64,000 nucleotides of DNA, taken from positions 53,885 to 117,884 of the forward strand of contig DVKY01000011.1 in NCBI GenBank assembly GCA_018715765.1, in the 5' to 3' direction. The translations under genes were made by a program, and so were the position numbers. The first letter of the stretch is position 1; every line of letters begins with the position of its first letter. Of this stretch, positions 1 to 8,318 are shown one piece after another. Source of the DNA: Fimivicinus intestinavium (GTDB taxonomy: Bacteria > Bacillota > Clostridia > Oscillospirales > Acutalibacteraceae). The notes under the pieces are model-generated. The model was not told where the DNA came from. It made no database searches and saw only the letters and a program-made list of their open reading frames with translations.

Positions 1-936
1 AATTTCGTATTAAGCAAGCTGGGACACCGTCCTTACCATGAGGTGAAAAGGACGAAGCCGAGTATACTCTCCTGCGCCGTTGTGGAATTGGAAGACGATA
101 TGTGCACGGTCAAGGGCGAGCCGCGTGCGGTGCTGGACAGCAAAACGACTGCCGACAAAAACAGTGAATTTTATCATCATGCATTTTATGAAGCACCATC
201 TATTCGAAAATTCGGTGATTTATATTATCTTGTTTATTCGTCAGGTGAAAATAACGAGCTTGCCTATGCTACAAGTAAGTATCCTGACAGAGATTTTGAA
301 TACCGAGGAGTTATTATTTCAAACAGCGATTTAGGATATAACGGCAACAAACAGCGTAAAGCACCTGCCGGAACCATACACGGAAGTATTGAATGTATAA
401 AAGGTAAATATTATGTTTTTTATCATCGCTGTACCAATAACACAGATTTTTCACGGCAGATGTGCGCCGAACCGGTGGAGATACTGCCGGACGGAACAAT
501 AAATCAGGCGGAGATCTCAACACAGGGTGCCGGTCTGCCGTTAAAAGCAAAAGGTGCGTTCCCGGCGGCGCTTTGCTGCAATCTGTATAATGCGAAAACA
601 AAAAATGTGCAAGGACCCGGCAAAAGCGATAGACAGCCGAATATTGCCGCAAAAAACGGCGAGAGCTTCGTTACAGCCGTTACGGACGGCACGGTGATTG
701 GCTATAAATATTTCGATTTCCAAAATGTGAAAAGCATTTCTGTCACTGTGCGTAATGCGAACGGAAGCTTGGATATTTTTTCAGGCGATAAAAAAACCGG
801 AGCAATCACGGTGCACTGCGGCGGTGAATGGCAAGAATTTGAAACGGTCGTTTTGGCTGAAAACGGCATTTTCCCTCTTTCCCTAATTTACAGAGGCAAA
901 GGAAAAATGGATATGAAGTCTTTGGAGTTTAAATAA
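1..936 (+). CDS. GH43 family glycosidase, 5' end outside window
   Basis: The frame is open from base 1, so the gene is cut by the window edge; the GTG at 43 is only an internal codon. What remains is the later half of a five-bladed propeller glycosidase of family GH43 (beta-xylosidase / alpha-L-arabinofuranosidase type) and a C-terminal beta-sandwich from about base 600, resembling a carbohydrate-binding module. The motif YEAPSIRK followed by YYLVYSS matches the family segment that carries the general-acid Glu (codon 190-192); the catalytic base would lie upstream. No signal peptide can be judged. A gap of 14 bases separates it from the GH3 gene, so the two are probably co-transcribed. Exact substrate is not readable; arabinoxylan or xylo-oligosaccharide is inferred from the neighbours. 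Confidence 0.85.
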   Translation, partial: NFVLSKLGHRPYHEVKRTKPSILSCAVVELEDDMCTVKGEPRAVLDSKTTADKNSEFYHHAFYEAPSIRKFGDLYYLVYSSGENNELAYATSKYPDRDFEYRGVIISNSDLGYNGNKQRKAPAGTIHGSIECIKGKYYVFYHRCTNNTDFSRQMCAEPVEILPDGTINQAEISTQGAGLPLKAKGAFPAALCCNLYNAKTKNVQGPGKSDRQPNIAAKNGESFVTAVTDGTVIGYKYFDFQNVKSISVTVRNANGSLDIFSGDKKTGAITVHCGGEWQEFETVVLAENGIFPLSLIYRGKGKMDMKSLEFK

Positions 937-950
937 AGGGAGCTAAATAT

Positions 951-3446
951 ATGGCGTTTTTTATACCTGTTTTGGCAAAAAAATACAGCCCGTATGATAT
1001 TGACGCCGGTATGTTTGCCCTGCAATATCCGGCAGTCAGAAGCGTACCTGTTGTTTGCACCAAGATGATAGCATCAAACGGATACGGTGAAGCAACCGTG
1101 AACAGCAAGCCGATTTCCAAGGGCCGGTGTGTTAAATTTGATTTTTCACCGCTTCCGATTTATTTTTTACCGGTCGGCGAAGCTGCAACGGAATTCGGGA
1201 AAAAATATACCGTTCGCTTGCGAGGCTACAGGGATGAAAACGGCAAAAAATTCAGGGATATCACATTTACCGTTCAAACAGCCAAAAAGCTTACGGATGA
1301 TAAAAAGCACCGGGCAGTAGAAAAAATCGCAAAAAATGTGTCAGACGAGGGGATCGTTCTGCTTAAAAACAGCGGTGTTCTTCCTCTGCCGTTCCACACA
1401 AAAATAAAGCTGCTCGGCGAATATCAAAACTACCGCATCACGGCAACCGGCGCAAGCCTCATCAAGCCGAGGTGGTCTTTAAATATGAAAGAAGCCATCG
1501 CACAGTGTGAAGCTCTGGAGCTTGCCGATGATGCAGAGACCGCTTTGTATTTTATATCAAGAGGAAGCAGTGAAAACAGGGACAATAAGCCCATTCCCGG
1601 AAATTATTACCTTACGGATGATGAAAAGGCCAGTTTGACAGAGGCGGTTCAAAAATACAAAAATGTGATTTTAATTTTGAACACAGGCTATCCGGTAGAA
1701 ATGCGTTTTATTAAAAGTCTCCGGCTCTCCGCCGTTTTGTGGACCGGATTTTCCGGCCAGCGGGGTACAGAGAGCCTATGCGATATCCTGTGCGGCAGGG
1801 TGAATCCGTCCGGTAAGCTTGCCGATACCTGGCCGCTTGATTATTTCGATACGCCCGCGTCTCATAATTTTATAAATCTTAACGAAGATTCGCCGGTTTA
1901 TTCGGACGACGGCAAAAAATACGGCGCGCAAATATATTATGAAGAGCAGCAGTTTGTCGGCTATCGGTATTTTGACACATTCAAAAAGGAAGAAGCCTAT
2001 TCTTTCGGGCACGGACTTTCCTATACAGATTTTTCCGTTCACACTTTAGCAGGTTTTGAAAATGGAATATTAAAAGTGGATGTCCAAGTGACAAACACAG
2101 GAACAACCGCCGGAAAAACGGCAGTGCTTGCCTATGTGCAGTTTCCGGACGGCGGCCGCATGAAGCCTGCACGCGTGTTTTGCGGCTTTGAAAAGACAAA
2201 GCTGCTTGCCTGTGGGGAAAGGCAAACGCTACATATTGAAATACCGCAAAAGGATTTCTCTGTTTACGATGCCAAAAAGGCCGCCTTTCTTTTGGAGGCG
2301 GGGCAATACAAGCTGTGGGTCGGCGGCAGTATGGATGAAGCCGAATGCGCCTTTGACTTTTTTGTGGATAAGGAAATGATCGTGTCGCGCCTCTGCGCTG
2401 CGCTTGCGCCCACAGAGCCGGTCGGTTCGATCAAGGCAGACGGCAGCGTAGAAGAACGTTCCAAAATAATGCAGGCCCAAAACTGCATTTTATCACCCGC
2501 TGCATACAGCAAGAGAAATTACGAGGAACTTCCTGCATATAAAGGCAGGAAATTGAAGCTTGCAGATGTAAAAAAAGACGGCGCTAGGCTTGACGATTTC
2601 GTTGCACAGTTTACGACAAAGGAACTCGTGAACTTTACGGTCTGCAACGGCCACTGCTTTTCACCGTGGAAAAACGGCGCGGCAGGCAAGCTGGCTTCAA
2701 GCAGACGGCTGGGTGTGCCCGTCATCTATATGAGCGACGGAAACTGCGGTGTAAATGTAAATGCGCGCACAACAGGTTTCCCGGCAAGCAATCTGCTTGC
2801 CGGCACGATGAACAAAGAGCTTGCATATGCCGTTGGCAAAGCGATCGCCGCCGATTCGAGGGAGCAGCAGATTGCAATCAATCTCGGTCCGGGCGGAAAT
2901 CTGCACCGCAATATCCTTTGCGGTCGGCACAGCGAATACTTTTCGGAGGATCCGATCCTTGCCGGCACGATGATGGCGTTTCAGGCAAAAGGGCTGGAGG
3001 ACAACGGCGTTATCGCAACATATAAGCATCTGCTTGCAAATGGGATCGAATTTGAGAGGAAATCAGCGCACAGCATTATAGATACCCGCACGGTTTATGA
3101 GTTGTATCTGCGCGTGTTCGACAAGGCGCTTTCGCTCTATAAACCCGGCTGTATGATGACCTCCTATAACCCGGTAAACGGCATATATCCGTGTGAAAAC
3201 ACAAAACTGCTTAACGATATTATACGCGATGGCTTTGGCTTTGACGGATTTATTATGACGGACTGGGGCTCATACGACACCGCCGACCCGGTTCGCTGCG
3301 TAAATGCCGGCACCAATCTTTTGACGCCAGGCGATAAAAAGCATTTCCGGCAGATACTTCGTGCTGCAAAGAGCGGCGAAATCAGCAAAGCTACGCTGCA
3401 AAACAGTGTAAAGCAGATCATAAAGGTTTTGGTGAAGTGCATATGA
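951..3446 (+). CDS. GH3 family glycosidase with swapped domain order
   Basis: 831 residues. The order is reversed relative to classical GH3 enzymes: the alpha/beta sandwich comes first (DEGIVLLKNSGVLPLP near residue 125), then a fibronectin-III-like domain (GKTAVLAYVQFP near 385), and the TIM barrel last (from about residue 545). The nucleophile Asp is in IMTDWGSYD (codon 3261-3263), and a Lys-His pair (YKHLLANG) sits in the barrel as expected. Swapped GH3 enzymes are known in Ruminococcus and Butyrivibrio. No signal peptide, so it probably acts inside the cell on imported beta-glucosides or xylosides. ATG is preceded by AAGGGAG. The stop overlaps the next start (ATGA), which implies translational coupling to the GH39 gene. 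Confidence 0.93.
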   Translation: MAFFIPVLAKKYSPYDIDAGMFALQYPAVRSVPVVCTKMIASNGYGEATVNSKPISKGRCVKFDFSPLPIYFLPVGEAATEFGKKYTVRLRGYRDENGKKFRDITFTVQTAKKLTDDKKHRAVEKIAKNVSDEGIVLLKNSGVLPLPFHTKIKLLGEYQNYRITATGASLIKPRWSLNMKEAIAQCEALELADDAETALYFISRGSSENRDNKPIPGNYYLTDDEKASLTEAVQKYKNVILILNTGYPVEMRFIKSLRLSAVLWTGFSGQRGTESLCDILCGRVNPSGKLADTWPLDYFDTPASHNFINLNEDSPVYSDDGKKYGAQIYYEEQQFVGYRYFDTFKKEEAYSFGHGLSYTDFSVHTLAGFENGILKVDVQVTNTGTTAGKTAVLAYVQFPDGGRMKPARVFCGFEKTKLLACGERQTLHIEIPQKDFSVYDAKKAAFLLEAGQYKLWVGGSMDEAECAFDFFVDKEMIVSRLCAALAPTEPVGSIKADGSVEERSKIMQAQNCILSPAAYSKRNYEELPAYKGRKLKLADVKKDGARLDDFVAQFTTKELVNFTVCNGHCFSPWKNGAAGKLASSRRLGVPVIYMSDGNCGVNVNARTTGFPASNLLAGTMNKELAYAVGKAIAADSREQQIAINLGPGGNLHRNILCGRHSEYFSEDPILAGTMMAFQAKGLEDNGVIATYKHLLANGIEFERKSAHSIIDTRTVYELYLRVFDKALSLYKPGCMMTSYNPVNGIYPCENTKLLNDIIRDGFGFDGFIMTDWGSYDTADPVRCVNAGTNLLTPGDKKHFRQILRAAKSGEISKATLQNSVKQIIKVLVKCI

Positions 3447-4591
3447 AAATTACGATTGACAAAAATGCAAAAACCACGCCCACGGATTTTTCCTGGCAGT
3501 TCGGTATAGGCAACGATCATGCCTTCCAGCTTCACAGGAAAGATGTCTGCGCGCATGTCAAAACTGTGCACGATGAACTCGGCATGCGGTATATCCGATT
3601 TCACGGCATATTTGACGACGATATGTTGTGCATACAGCGCCTGTCCGATTACAAGCCGTTTGGCAATATCCCCTGCTCGAATCGTGTGACGGAAACCAAT
3701 TTTAATCAGATAGCGGATGTTTTCAACAATGTACTGGCATGCGGAATGAAGCCGTTCGTAGAGCTCTCTTTTATGCCCGGCGCGCTTGCAAGCGGCAAAA
3801 AAACAGGGATACGATACCAAAACAATATCACGCAGCCGATATCGCTGGAAGCCTGGGCGGCTTTTATAAAAAAGTTCATTCTGTTTTTAAAGGACTATTA
3901 CGGCGAGGCGGAAATCCGGCAATGGTATTTTGAGGTGTGGAACGAGCCGGATCTTTCCATATTTTTCAAAGGCAGCCAAAGTGATTATCTCCGGTTTTAT
4001 GCGGCTACGGCAAAAGCCGTAAAATCCGTAGATGCGCAGCTGCAAATCGGCGGCCCGTCCTCTTCGGCGTGCCTTTGGATCGATGACTTTGTGAATTACT
4101 GCAGAAAAAATGGTGTTCCGTTTGATTTTATATCCACACACCACTACCCCGGCGACGCTTTCGGCAATTCTTTTTCCATGCGCGACGCCTTCAAAATGAT
4201 GTCGATCGTCAAAAGTGCTGCAAAAAGCGGCAAGGCTTTGTCCGACGTGATGCAGGAGATGTTTTTTAAACCCAACATATATAAAAAGTGGGATAAAGGA
4301 ATTCTTGCCAGGATGGATGAAAAAGCCGCTGCCAAGGCCGGCGATAAGCCGCTTTTCATAACGGAATGGAACAGCATGGCGGTTTTCGCCTCCCCTGCAC
4401 ACGACGAAAAAATATGCCGCCGCGTTTATTGTCAAGAGCTGCATGGACCTGAAAAACAGAATAAAAGGGTATATGTTTTGGTGCTGCTCCGATATTTACG
4501 AGGAACAGTTCATGCTCGGCAGGCCGTTTCACGGCGGATTCGGCCTGATCAACAACTGCGGCATCCCAAAGCCGAATTTCTATGCCTTTAA
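3443..4591 (+). CDS. GH39 beta-xylosidase, N-terminal part (frameshifted)
   Basis: Catalytic TIM barrel of a GH39 enzyme. The acid/base Glu is in EVWNEPD (residue about 168) and the nucleophile Glu in FITEWNS (about 308), both intact. The start is the ATG overlapping the GH3 stop; a GTG six bases upstream is less likely. Family similarity ends at an A6 run (4407-4412): residues after PAHDEK are out of frame, and removing one A continues the sequence as HDEKYAAAFIVKS, typical of GH39, into the frame opened at 4443. The remaining codons to 4591 are therefore read-through in the wrong frame. This is a recent pseudogene, a sequencing error, or a site of polymerase slippage; the sequence alone cannot tell. 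No signal peptide is visible. Confidence 0.88.
   Translation: MKITIDKNAKTTPTDFSWQFGIGNDHAFQLHRKDVCAHVKTVHDELGMRYIRFHGIFDDDMLCIQRLSDYKPFGNIPCSNRVTETNFNQIADVFNNVLACGMKPFVELSFMPGALASGKKTGIRYQNNITQPISLEAWAAFIKKFILFLKDYYGEAEIRQWYFEVWNEPDLSIFFKGSQSDYLRFYAATAKAVKSVDAQLQIGGPSSSACLWIDDFVNYCRKNGVPFDFISTHHYPGDAFGNSFSMRDAFKMMSIVKSAAKSGKALSDVMQEMFFKPNIYKKWDKGILARMDEKAAAKAGDKPLFITEWNSMAVFASPAHDEKICRRVYCQELHGPEKQNKRVYVLVLLRYLRGTVHARQAVSRRIRPDQQLRHPKAEFLCL
4407..4412 (+). other. A6 run with one-base frameshift in GH39 gene
   Basis: Six consecutive A residues where the reading frame of the GH39 gene changes. Deleting one A restores a continuous GH39 protein with the family-typical AAFIVK segment. Confidence 0.75.
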
Positions 4592-4988
4592 ACTGCTTTC
4601 CCGGCTTTATCCGCAAAGATTAGACCTGTCCTATAAAAGCAGCGGAGATGTGGAGTGCGCGGCTTTTACAGACGGAGAAAAGTTGCAGATCCTTGTGTAT
4701 TCACAGAGTATGGATTATACTAAAAATGATGAAACGAAAATCCAGCTTGAAATCAATTTTGCCGCCAAGGCAGTTATGGCGCAATACATTGACGATGCGC
4801 ACTGCAATCCGAAAAAAGAGTGGCTGCAAATGGGCGCTCCCGATATTTTGAGACCTGCGCAGATCACCGAAATACAAAGCCGAACTTCGCTTACGAAAGA
4901 ATCGATACCTTTTACAGCGGAGCACGGTCACACACAAATCGCCCTGACACTGCGAACGAACGACATAGTTTTACTATCGCTTTCATAA
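4443..4988 (+). CDS. GH39 beta-xylosidase, C-terminal part (frameshifted)
   Basis: Continuation of the GH39 gene in the +1 frame. It begins, in homology terms, near 4413 rather than at the ATG, and carries the end of the barrel (GYMFWCCSDIYEEQF, GGFGLIN) and the accessory beta-sandwich that closes GH39 enzymes. No ribosome binding site precedes the ATG at 4443, so it is not an independent gene. Together with the upstream part it would make a protein of about 514 residues, the usual family size. The TTG-started isomerase gene follows 15 bases later. Confidence 0.8.
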   Translation: MDLKNRIKGYMFWCCSDIYEEQFMLGRPFHGGFGLINNCGIPKPNFYAFKLLSRLYPQRLDLSYKSSGDVECAAFTDGEKLQILVYSQSMDYTKNDETKIQLEINFAAKAVMAQYIDDAHCNPKKEWLQMGAPDILRPAQITEIQSRTSLTKESIPFTAEHGHTQIALTLRTNDIVLLSLS

Positions 4989-5003
4989 AGGAGGCTATAT
5001 AAA

Positions 5004-6485
5004 TTGAAAAACATACCTGAGATCAAAGTAGGCATCGTTGCCGTAAGCCGCGACTGCTTTCCGGAAAGCCTGTCTGTAAACCGAAGAAAAGCGCTGGTGA
5101 AGGCATATAAAGCCCAGTACGGCAAAAGTGAAATTTACGAATGCCCCATCTGTATTGTGGAAAGCGAGCTCCACATGCTTCAGGCGCTGGAGGATGTGAA
5201 AAGTGCGGGCTGCAACGCACTTTGCGTTTATCTCGGAAATTTTGGCCCGGAGATAGCAGAAACGATGCTGGCGCAAAAATTTGACGGCCCTGTGATGTTT
5301 TGCGCCGCCGCCGAGGAAAACATTGCCGTGCTTGCAGATGACCGCGGCGACGCCTTTTGCGGCATGCTCAACGCAAGCTACAATCTGAAGCTACGAAATG
5401 TGCGGGCATATATACCGGAATATCCGGTTGGAGACGCAGCGTACTGTGCAAAGCTCATTCACGAATTTGTGCCTGTTGCCAGGGCGATCGTCGGCCTTAA
5501 AAACCTGAAAATCATCTCGTTCGGGCCGCGTCCGCTGAATTTTTTGGCCTGCAATGCGCCGATTAAAAAGCTTTACGACCTCGGCATAGAGATTGAGGAA
5601 AATTCCGAACTCGATTTGTTTGAGGCGTATAATTCGCACCAGGATGATGCGCGTATACCGGATGTTGTTGCCGATATGGAAAAAGAACTGGGCGCCGGCA
5701 ATCAAAAGCCGTTCATACTGCCGAAGCTCGCGCAGTATGAACTGACCCTGCTCGACTGGATAGAAGCGCACAAAGGCAGCAAACCCTATGTTGCGCTTGC
5801 CGGCAAGTGCTGGCCGGCGTTCCAGACCCAGTTCGGTTTCGTGCCGTGCTATGTGAACAGTCGCCTTACCGCACGAGGCATTCCCGTTTCCTGCGAAGTG
5901 GACATTTACGGCTGCCTTTCGGAATACATAGGCGTATGCGTGTCCGGCGACGCCGTTACGCTTCTGGATATCAACAACACCATTCCCTCCGAATTGTATC
6001 AAAAAGAGATAAACGGCCGGTTCGATTACCGACTGCGCGACACCTTTATGGGCTTCCATTGCGGAAACACTTGCGCCCAAAAGCTTTGCAGTCCGGTAAT
6101 GAAGAACCAAAAGATCATGGCGCGCAGCCTGCCTGATTCGGTCACGAATGGAACGCTGGAGGGTGATATAAAGCCGGGTGACATTACCTTTTACCGCCTG
6201 CAATCCACTGCAGACAACCATCTGCTTGCCTATGTGGCAGAAGGAGAGGTTTTGCCCGTGAAAACCCATTCTTTCGGAAGCATCGGCGTTTTTGCCATCC
6301 GCGAAATGGGGCGTTTTTACCGCCATGTTCTGATAGAAAACGGATTTCCGCATCACGGTGCCGTGGCGTTCGGCCATTTTGGAAAGCCCATTTTTGAAGT
6401 GTTCAAATATCTCGACGCTGAAAAAATAGGATTTAATCAACCTTCTAATATACTTTATGATATGGAGAACCCTTTTGATGATTAA
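5004..6485 (+). CDS. L-fucose/L-arabinose isomerase family protein
   Basis: 493 residues, the usual length for sugar isomerases of the FucI/AraA superfamily. Visible hallmarks are the N-terminal alpha/beta domain (KVGIVAVSRDCFPE), the FGPRP motif near residue 173, acidic residues expected to hold Mn2+ in the central domain (EEN, EVDIYG), and a C-terminal barrel with THSFGSIGVF and HHGAVAFGHFG. It starts at a TTG eight bases after AAAGGAGG; no ATG or GTG fits. The gene overlaps the xylulokinase start by 8 bases. In the operon it should convert an aldopentose or 6-deoxyhexose to the ketose that the kinase uses. Whether the substrate is xylose, arabinose or another sugar cannot be read from the sequence; no classical xylA is present here. 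Confidence 0.85.
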   Translation: MKNIPEIKVGIVAVSRDCFPESLSVNRRKALVKAYKAQYGKSEIYECPICIVESELHMLQALEDVKSAGCNALCVYLGNFGPEIAETMLAQKFDGPVMFCAAAEENIAVLADDRGDAFCGMLNASYNLKLRNVRAYIPEYPVGDAAYCAKLIHEFVPVARAIVGLKNLKIISFGPRPLNFLACNAPIKKLYDLGIEIEENSELDLFEAYNSHQDDARIPDVVADMEKELGAGNQKPFILPKLAQYELTLLDWIEAHKGSKPYVALAGKCWPAFQTQFGFVPCYVNSRLTARGIPVSCEVDIYGCLSEYIGVCVSGDAVTLLDINNTIPSELYQKEINGRFDYRLRDTFMGFHCGNTCAQKLCSPVMKNQKIMARSLPDSVTNGTLEGDIKPGDITFYRLQSTADNHLLAYVAEGEVLPVKTHSFGSIGVFAIREMGRFYRHVLIENGFPHHGAVAFGHFGKPIFEVFKYLDAEKIGFNQPSNILYDMENPFDD

Positions 6486-7932
6486 CTACTACATAGGACT
6501 TGACATAGGTACATCATCTGTCAAAGCGATGCTGATAAGCGAGGATTCCATCATTAAAACCGTATCTTTGGATTATCCGATCCGCTATCCGAAGCCCGGA
6601 TACAGCGAACAGGACCCGCACGACTGGTTCAACAAAAGCATTGCCGCTGTTCGTTCGCTTACAGAGGATGTTGATAAGAGCCTTGTTCGGTCCATCGCTT
6701 TTTCAGGACAGATGCATGGGCTTGTGCTGCTAGATGAAATAGATGAAGTCATCCGGCCTGCCATTTTGTGGAACGATGGCAGAAGTGAAAAAGAGGTTGC
6801 GTATCTCAACGAAATGATAGGCAAGGATTTTCTTTTGTCCAACACCGGAAACATCGCCTTTGCGGGCTTTACGGCGCCGAAGCTGCTGTGGGTGCGTGAA
6901 AATGAACCGGAAAATTTCAAACGCATACGCAAAATCATGCTGCCTAAAGATTATGTGGCTTACAGATTTTCCGGCGCATTTGCAACTGACCCATCCGACG
7001 CTGCCGGAACGCTGTATTTTGATGTGAAAAACAGACGCTGGTCAAAGCCGATGCTGAAGCTGCTGCAAGTGGAAGAAAGCAGGCTGCCTCAAATTTTTGA
7101 AAGCAGCGCGGCAATAGGCTGTATAAAACCGGAAATTGCGGCGAAGCTCGGGCTTTCGGCAGATGTGAAAATTGTGATTGGAGCGGGCGATAATGCCGCT
7201 TCGGCAATAGGCACCGGCACGATAAACAGCGGCGACTGCAACATCTCTCTCGGCACCTCAGGCACGGTATTTGTTTGCGCGGACACATTTGGCTTTGACC
7301 GCGAAAATGCCATTCATTCCTTTTGCTCGGCAAACGGAATGTACCATTACCTTGCCTGTACGCTTACGGCAGCAGCATGCCAAAAATGGTGGGTGGAAGA
7401 TATTTTGCGCTCCGATTACGCAAGCGAAAGCAATATGGAACAATTTATCGGCAACAGCAGCGTATTGTTTCTGCCCTATCTTATGGGTGAGCGCTCGCCG
7501 GTGAACGACACAAATGTCAGGGGTTTATTTGCCGGCCTTTCCATGACAACGGCAAGGGAAGAAATGACGCTTGCGGTGCTGGAGGGCGTGGCATTTTCGC
7601 TTAAGCAAAATGTAGAGGTCATCCGCTCGCTCGGTGTGGACATAAAGCGTTCAAAAATCTGCGGCGGCGGCGCAAAAAACAGACTTTGGTGCCGGCTTCT
7701 GGCAACGGTTCTGGGTATCGAGCTTGAAGTGCCCGTATTGGAACACGGCGGTGTGCTGGGCGCATGCCTGCTTGCAGCAATGGGGGACGGAAACGATATT
7801 GCGCATAATTTTTACGGCGTAAAAGAAACTATTTCGCCGGACGAGATGTACGCAGATTATTACGCACAAAAATATCAAAAATATCTGTCGCTCTATCCGG
7901 CGGTAAGTCATCTGAATTCTGCAACATTATAA
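6478..7932 (+). CDS. xylB: xylulokinase (FGGY family)
   Basis: 484 residues, typical for xylulokinase, which phosphorylates D-xylulose with ATP. The N-terminal phosphate loop YIGLDIGTSSVK, the sugar-contact segment FSGQMHGLVLLD, the ILWNDGRS motif and the second-domain GAGDNAASAIGTG, whose Asp is the catalytic base, are all intact. The start was set at the ATG at 6478, which has GGAG ten bases upstream and begins exactly at MINYYIGLD; the ATG at 6457 has no suitable ribosome binding site. It overlaps the isomerase stop, so translation is probably coupled. Last gene of the hemicellulose operon. Confidence 0.93.
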   Translation: MINYYIGLDIGTSSVKAMLISEDSIIKTVSLDYPIRYPKPGYSEQDPHDWFNKSIAAVRSLTEDVDKSLVRSIAFSGQMHGLVLLDEIDEVIRPAILWNDGRSEKEVAYLNEMIGKDFLLSNTGNIAFAGFTAPKLLWVRENEPENFKRIRKIMLPKDYVAYRFSGAFATDPSDAAGTLYFDVKNRRWSKPMLKLLQVEESRLPQIFESSAAIGCIKPEIAAKLGLSADVKIVIGAGDNAASAIGTGTINSGDCNISLGTSGTVFVCADTFGFDRENAIHSFCSANGMYHYLACTLTAAACQKWWVEDILRSDYASESNMEQFIGNSSVLFLPYLMGERSPVNDTNVRGLFAGLSMTTAREEMTLAVLEGVAFSLKQNVEVIRSLGVDIKRSKICGGGAKNRLWCRLLATVLGIELEVPVLEHGGVLGACLLAAMGDGNDIAHNFYGVKETISPDEMYADYYAQKYQKYLSLYPAVSHLNSATL

Positions 7933-8101
7933 ACAAAGAGTTTTGTAATAGAGATCATTTCAGGCTTTGCGAAAACTAAAAGAATAGATATAAGATACAT
8001 CATTAGTTACAAATCACAACAAACAATAAAAGATCCTACAGAAGCGAACTAACGAATTTTATTGTTTTATAGCCATATGGAGAAACTAACAGTCTGCTCG
8101 C
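7933..8101. other. AT-rich junction between sugar operon and ICE-like region
   Basis: Noncoding and AT-rich, with a different base composition from both sides. No terminator directly follows xylB, and no repeat shared with the other edge (39.6-40.0 kb) was found by eye. The left boundary of the conjugation module must lie here or in the next 200 bases. Confidence 0.5.
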
Positions 8102-8269
8102 TCAGCCAATACAGAAAACCGGAGAAAGCAACGTTGCTCTCTCCGGCTTGACTTTGATTTTTTTCGCCTTTGCTTTTGAAAACTTGATGATCAAGGACTC
8201 CACAGCGTCGGTATAGTGATCTTCCTGCCGCAATTTCAGAGAGATTTTGAATAAGAAAGCAGCGCTCAT
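8102..8269 (-). CDS. small ORF or gene remnant at end of ICE-like cluster
   Basis: Encodes 55 residues (MSAAFLFKISLKLRQ..., ending PVFCIG) in the same direction as the ICE-like cluster, directly after the DUF5131 gene. The frame is open about ten codons further upstream (ENVSICRK) until a TGA, with no good start codon and only a weak ribosome binding site. The amino-acid composition (regular amphipathic helix, then a Lys-rich stretch) looks coding. It could be a real small protein or the surviving piece of a gene truncated at the element's edge. Not recognised. Confidence 0.35.
   Translation of the reverse strand: MSAAFLFKISLKLRQEDHYTDAVESLIIKFSKAKAKKIKVKPERATLLSPVFCIG
8119..8146. terminator. 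hairpin, possible bidirectional terminator
   Basis: 14-bp stem (CCGGAGAAAGCAAC / GTTGCTCTCTCCGG, one mismatch). On the minus strand it is followed at once by TTTTCTGTATT, so it suits the end of the ICE-like transcript; on the plus strand the T run comes about 10 bases later. It overlaps the end of the small ORF. Confidence 0.45.
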
Positions 8270-8318
8270 TTTCCGACAGATAGATACGTTTTCACACTCT
8301 CAAACTATCGGGGATTTT

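Noticed and set aside
5391..6440. 349-codon minus-strand open frame
   Set aside because: Antisense to the isomerase gene; no ribosome binding site.
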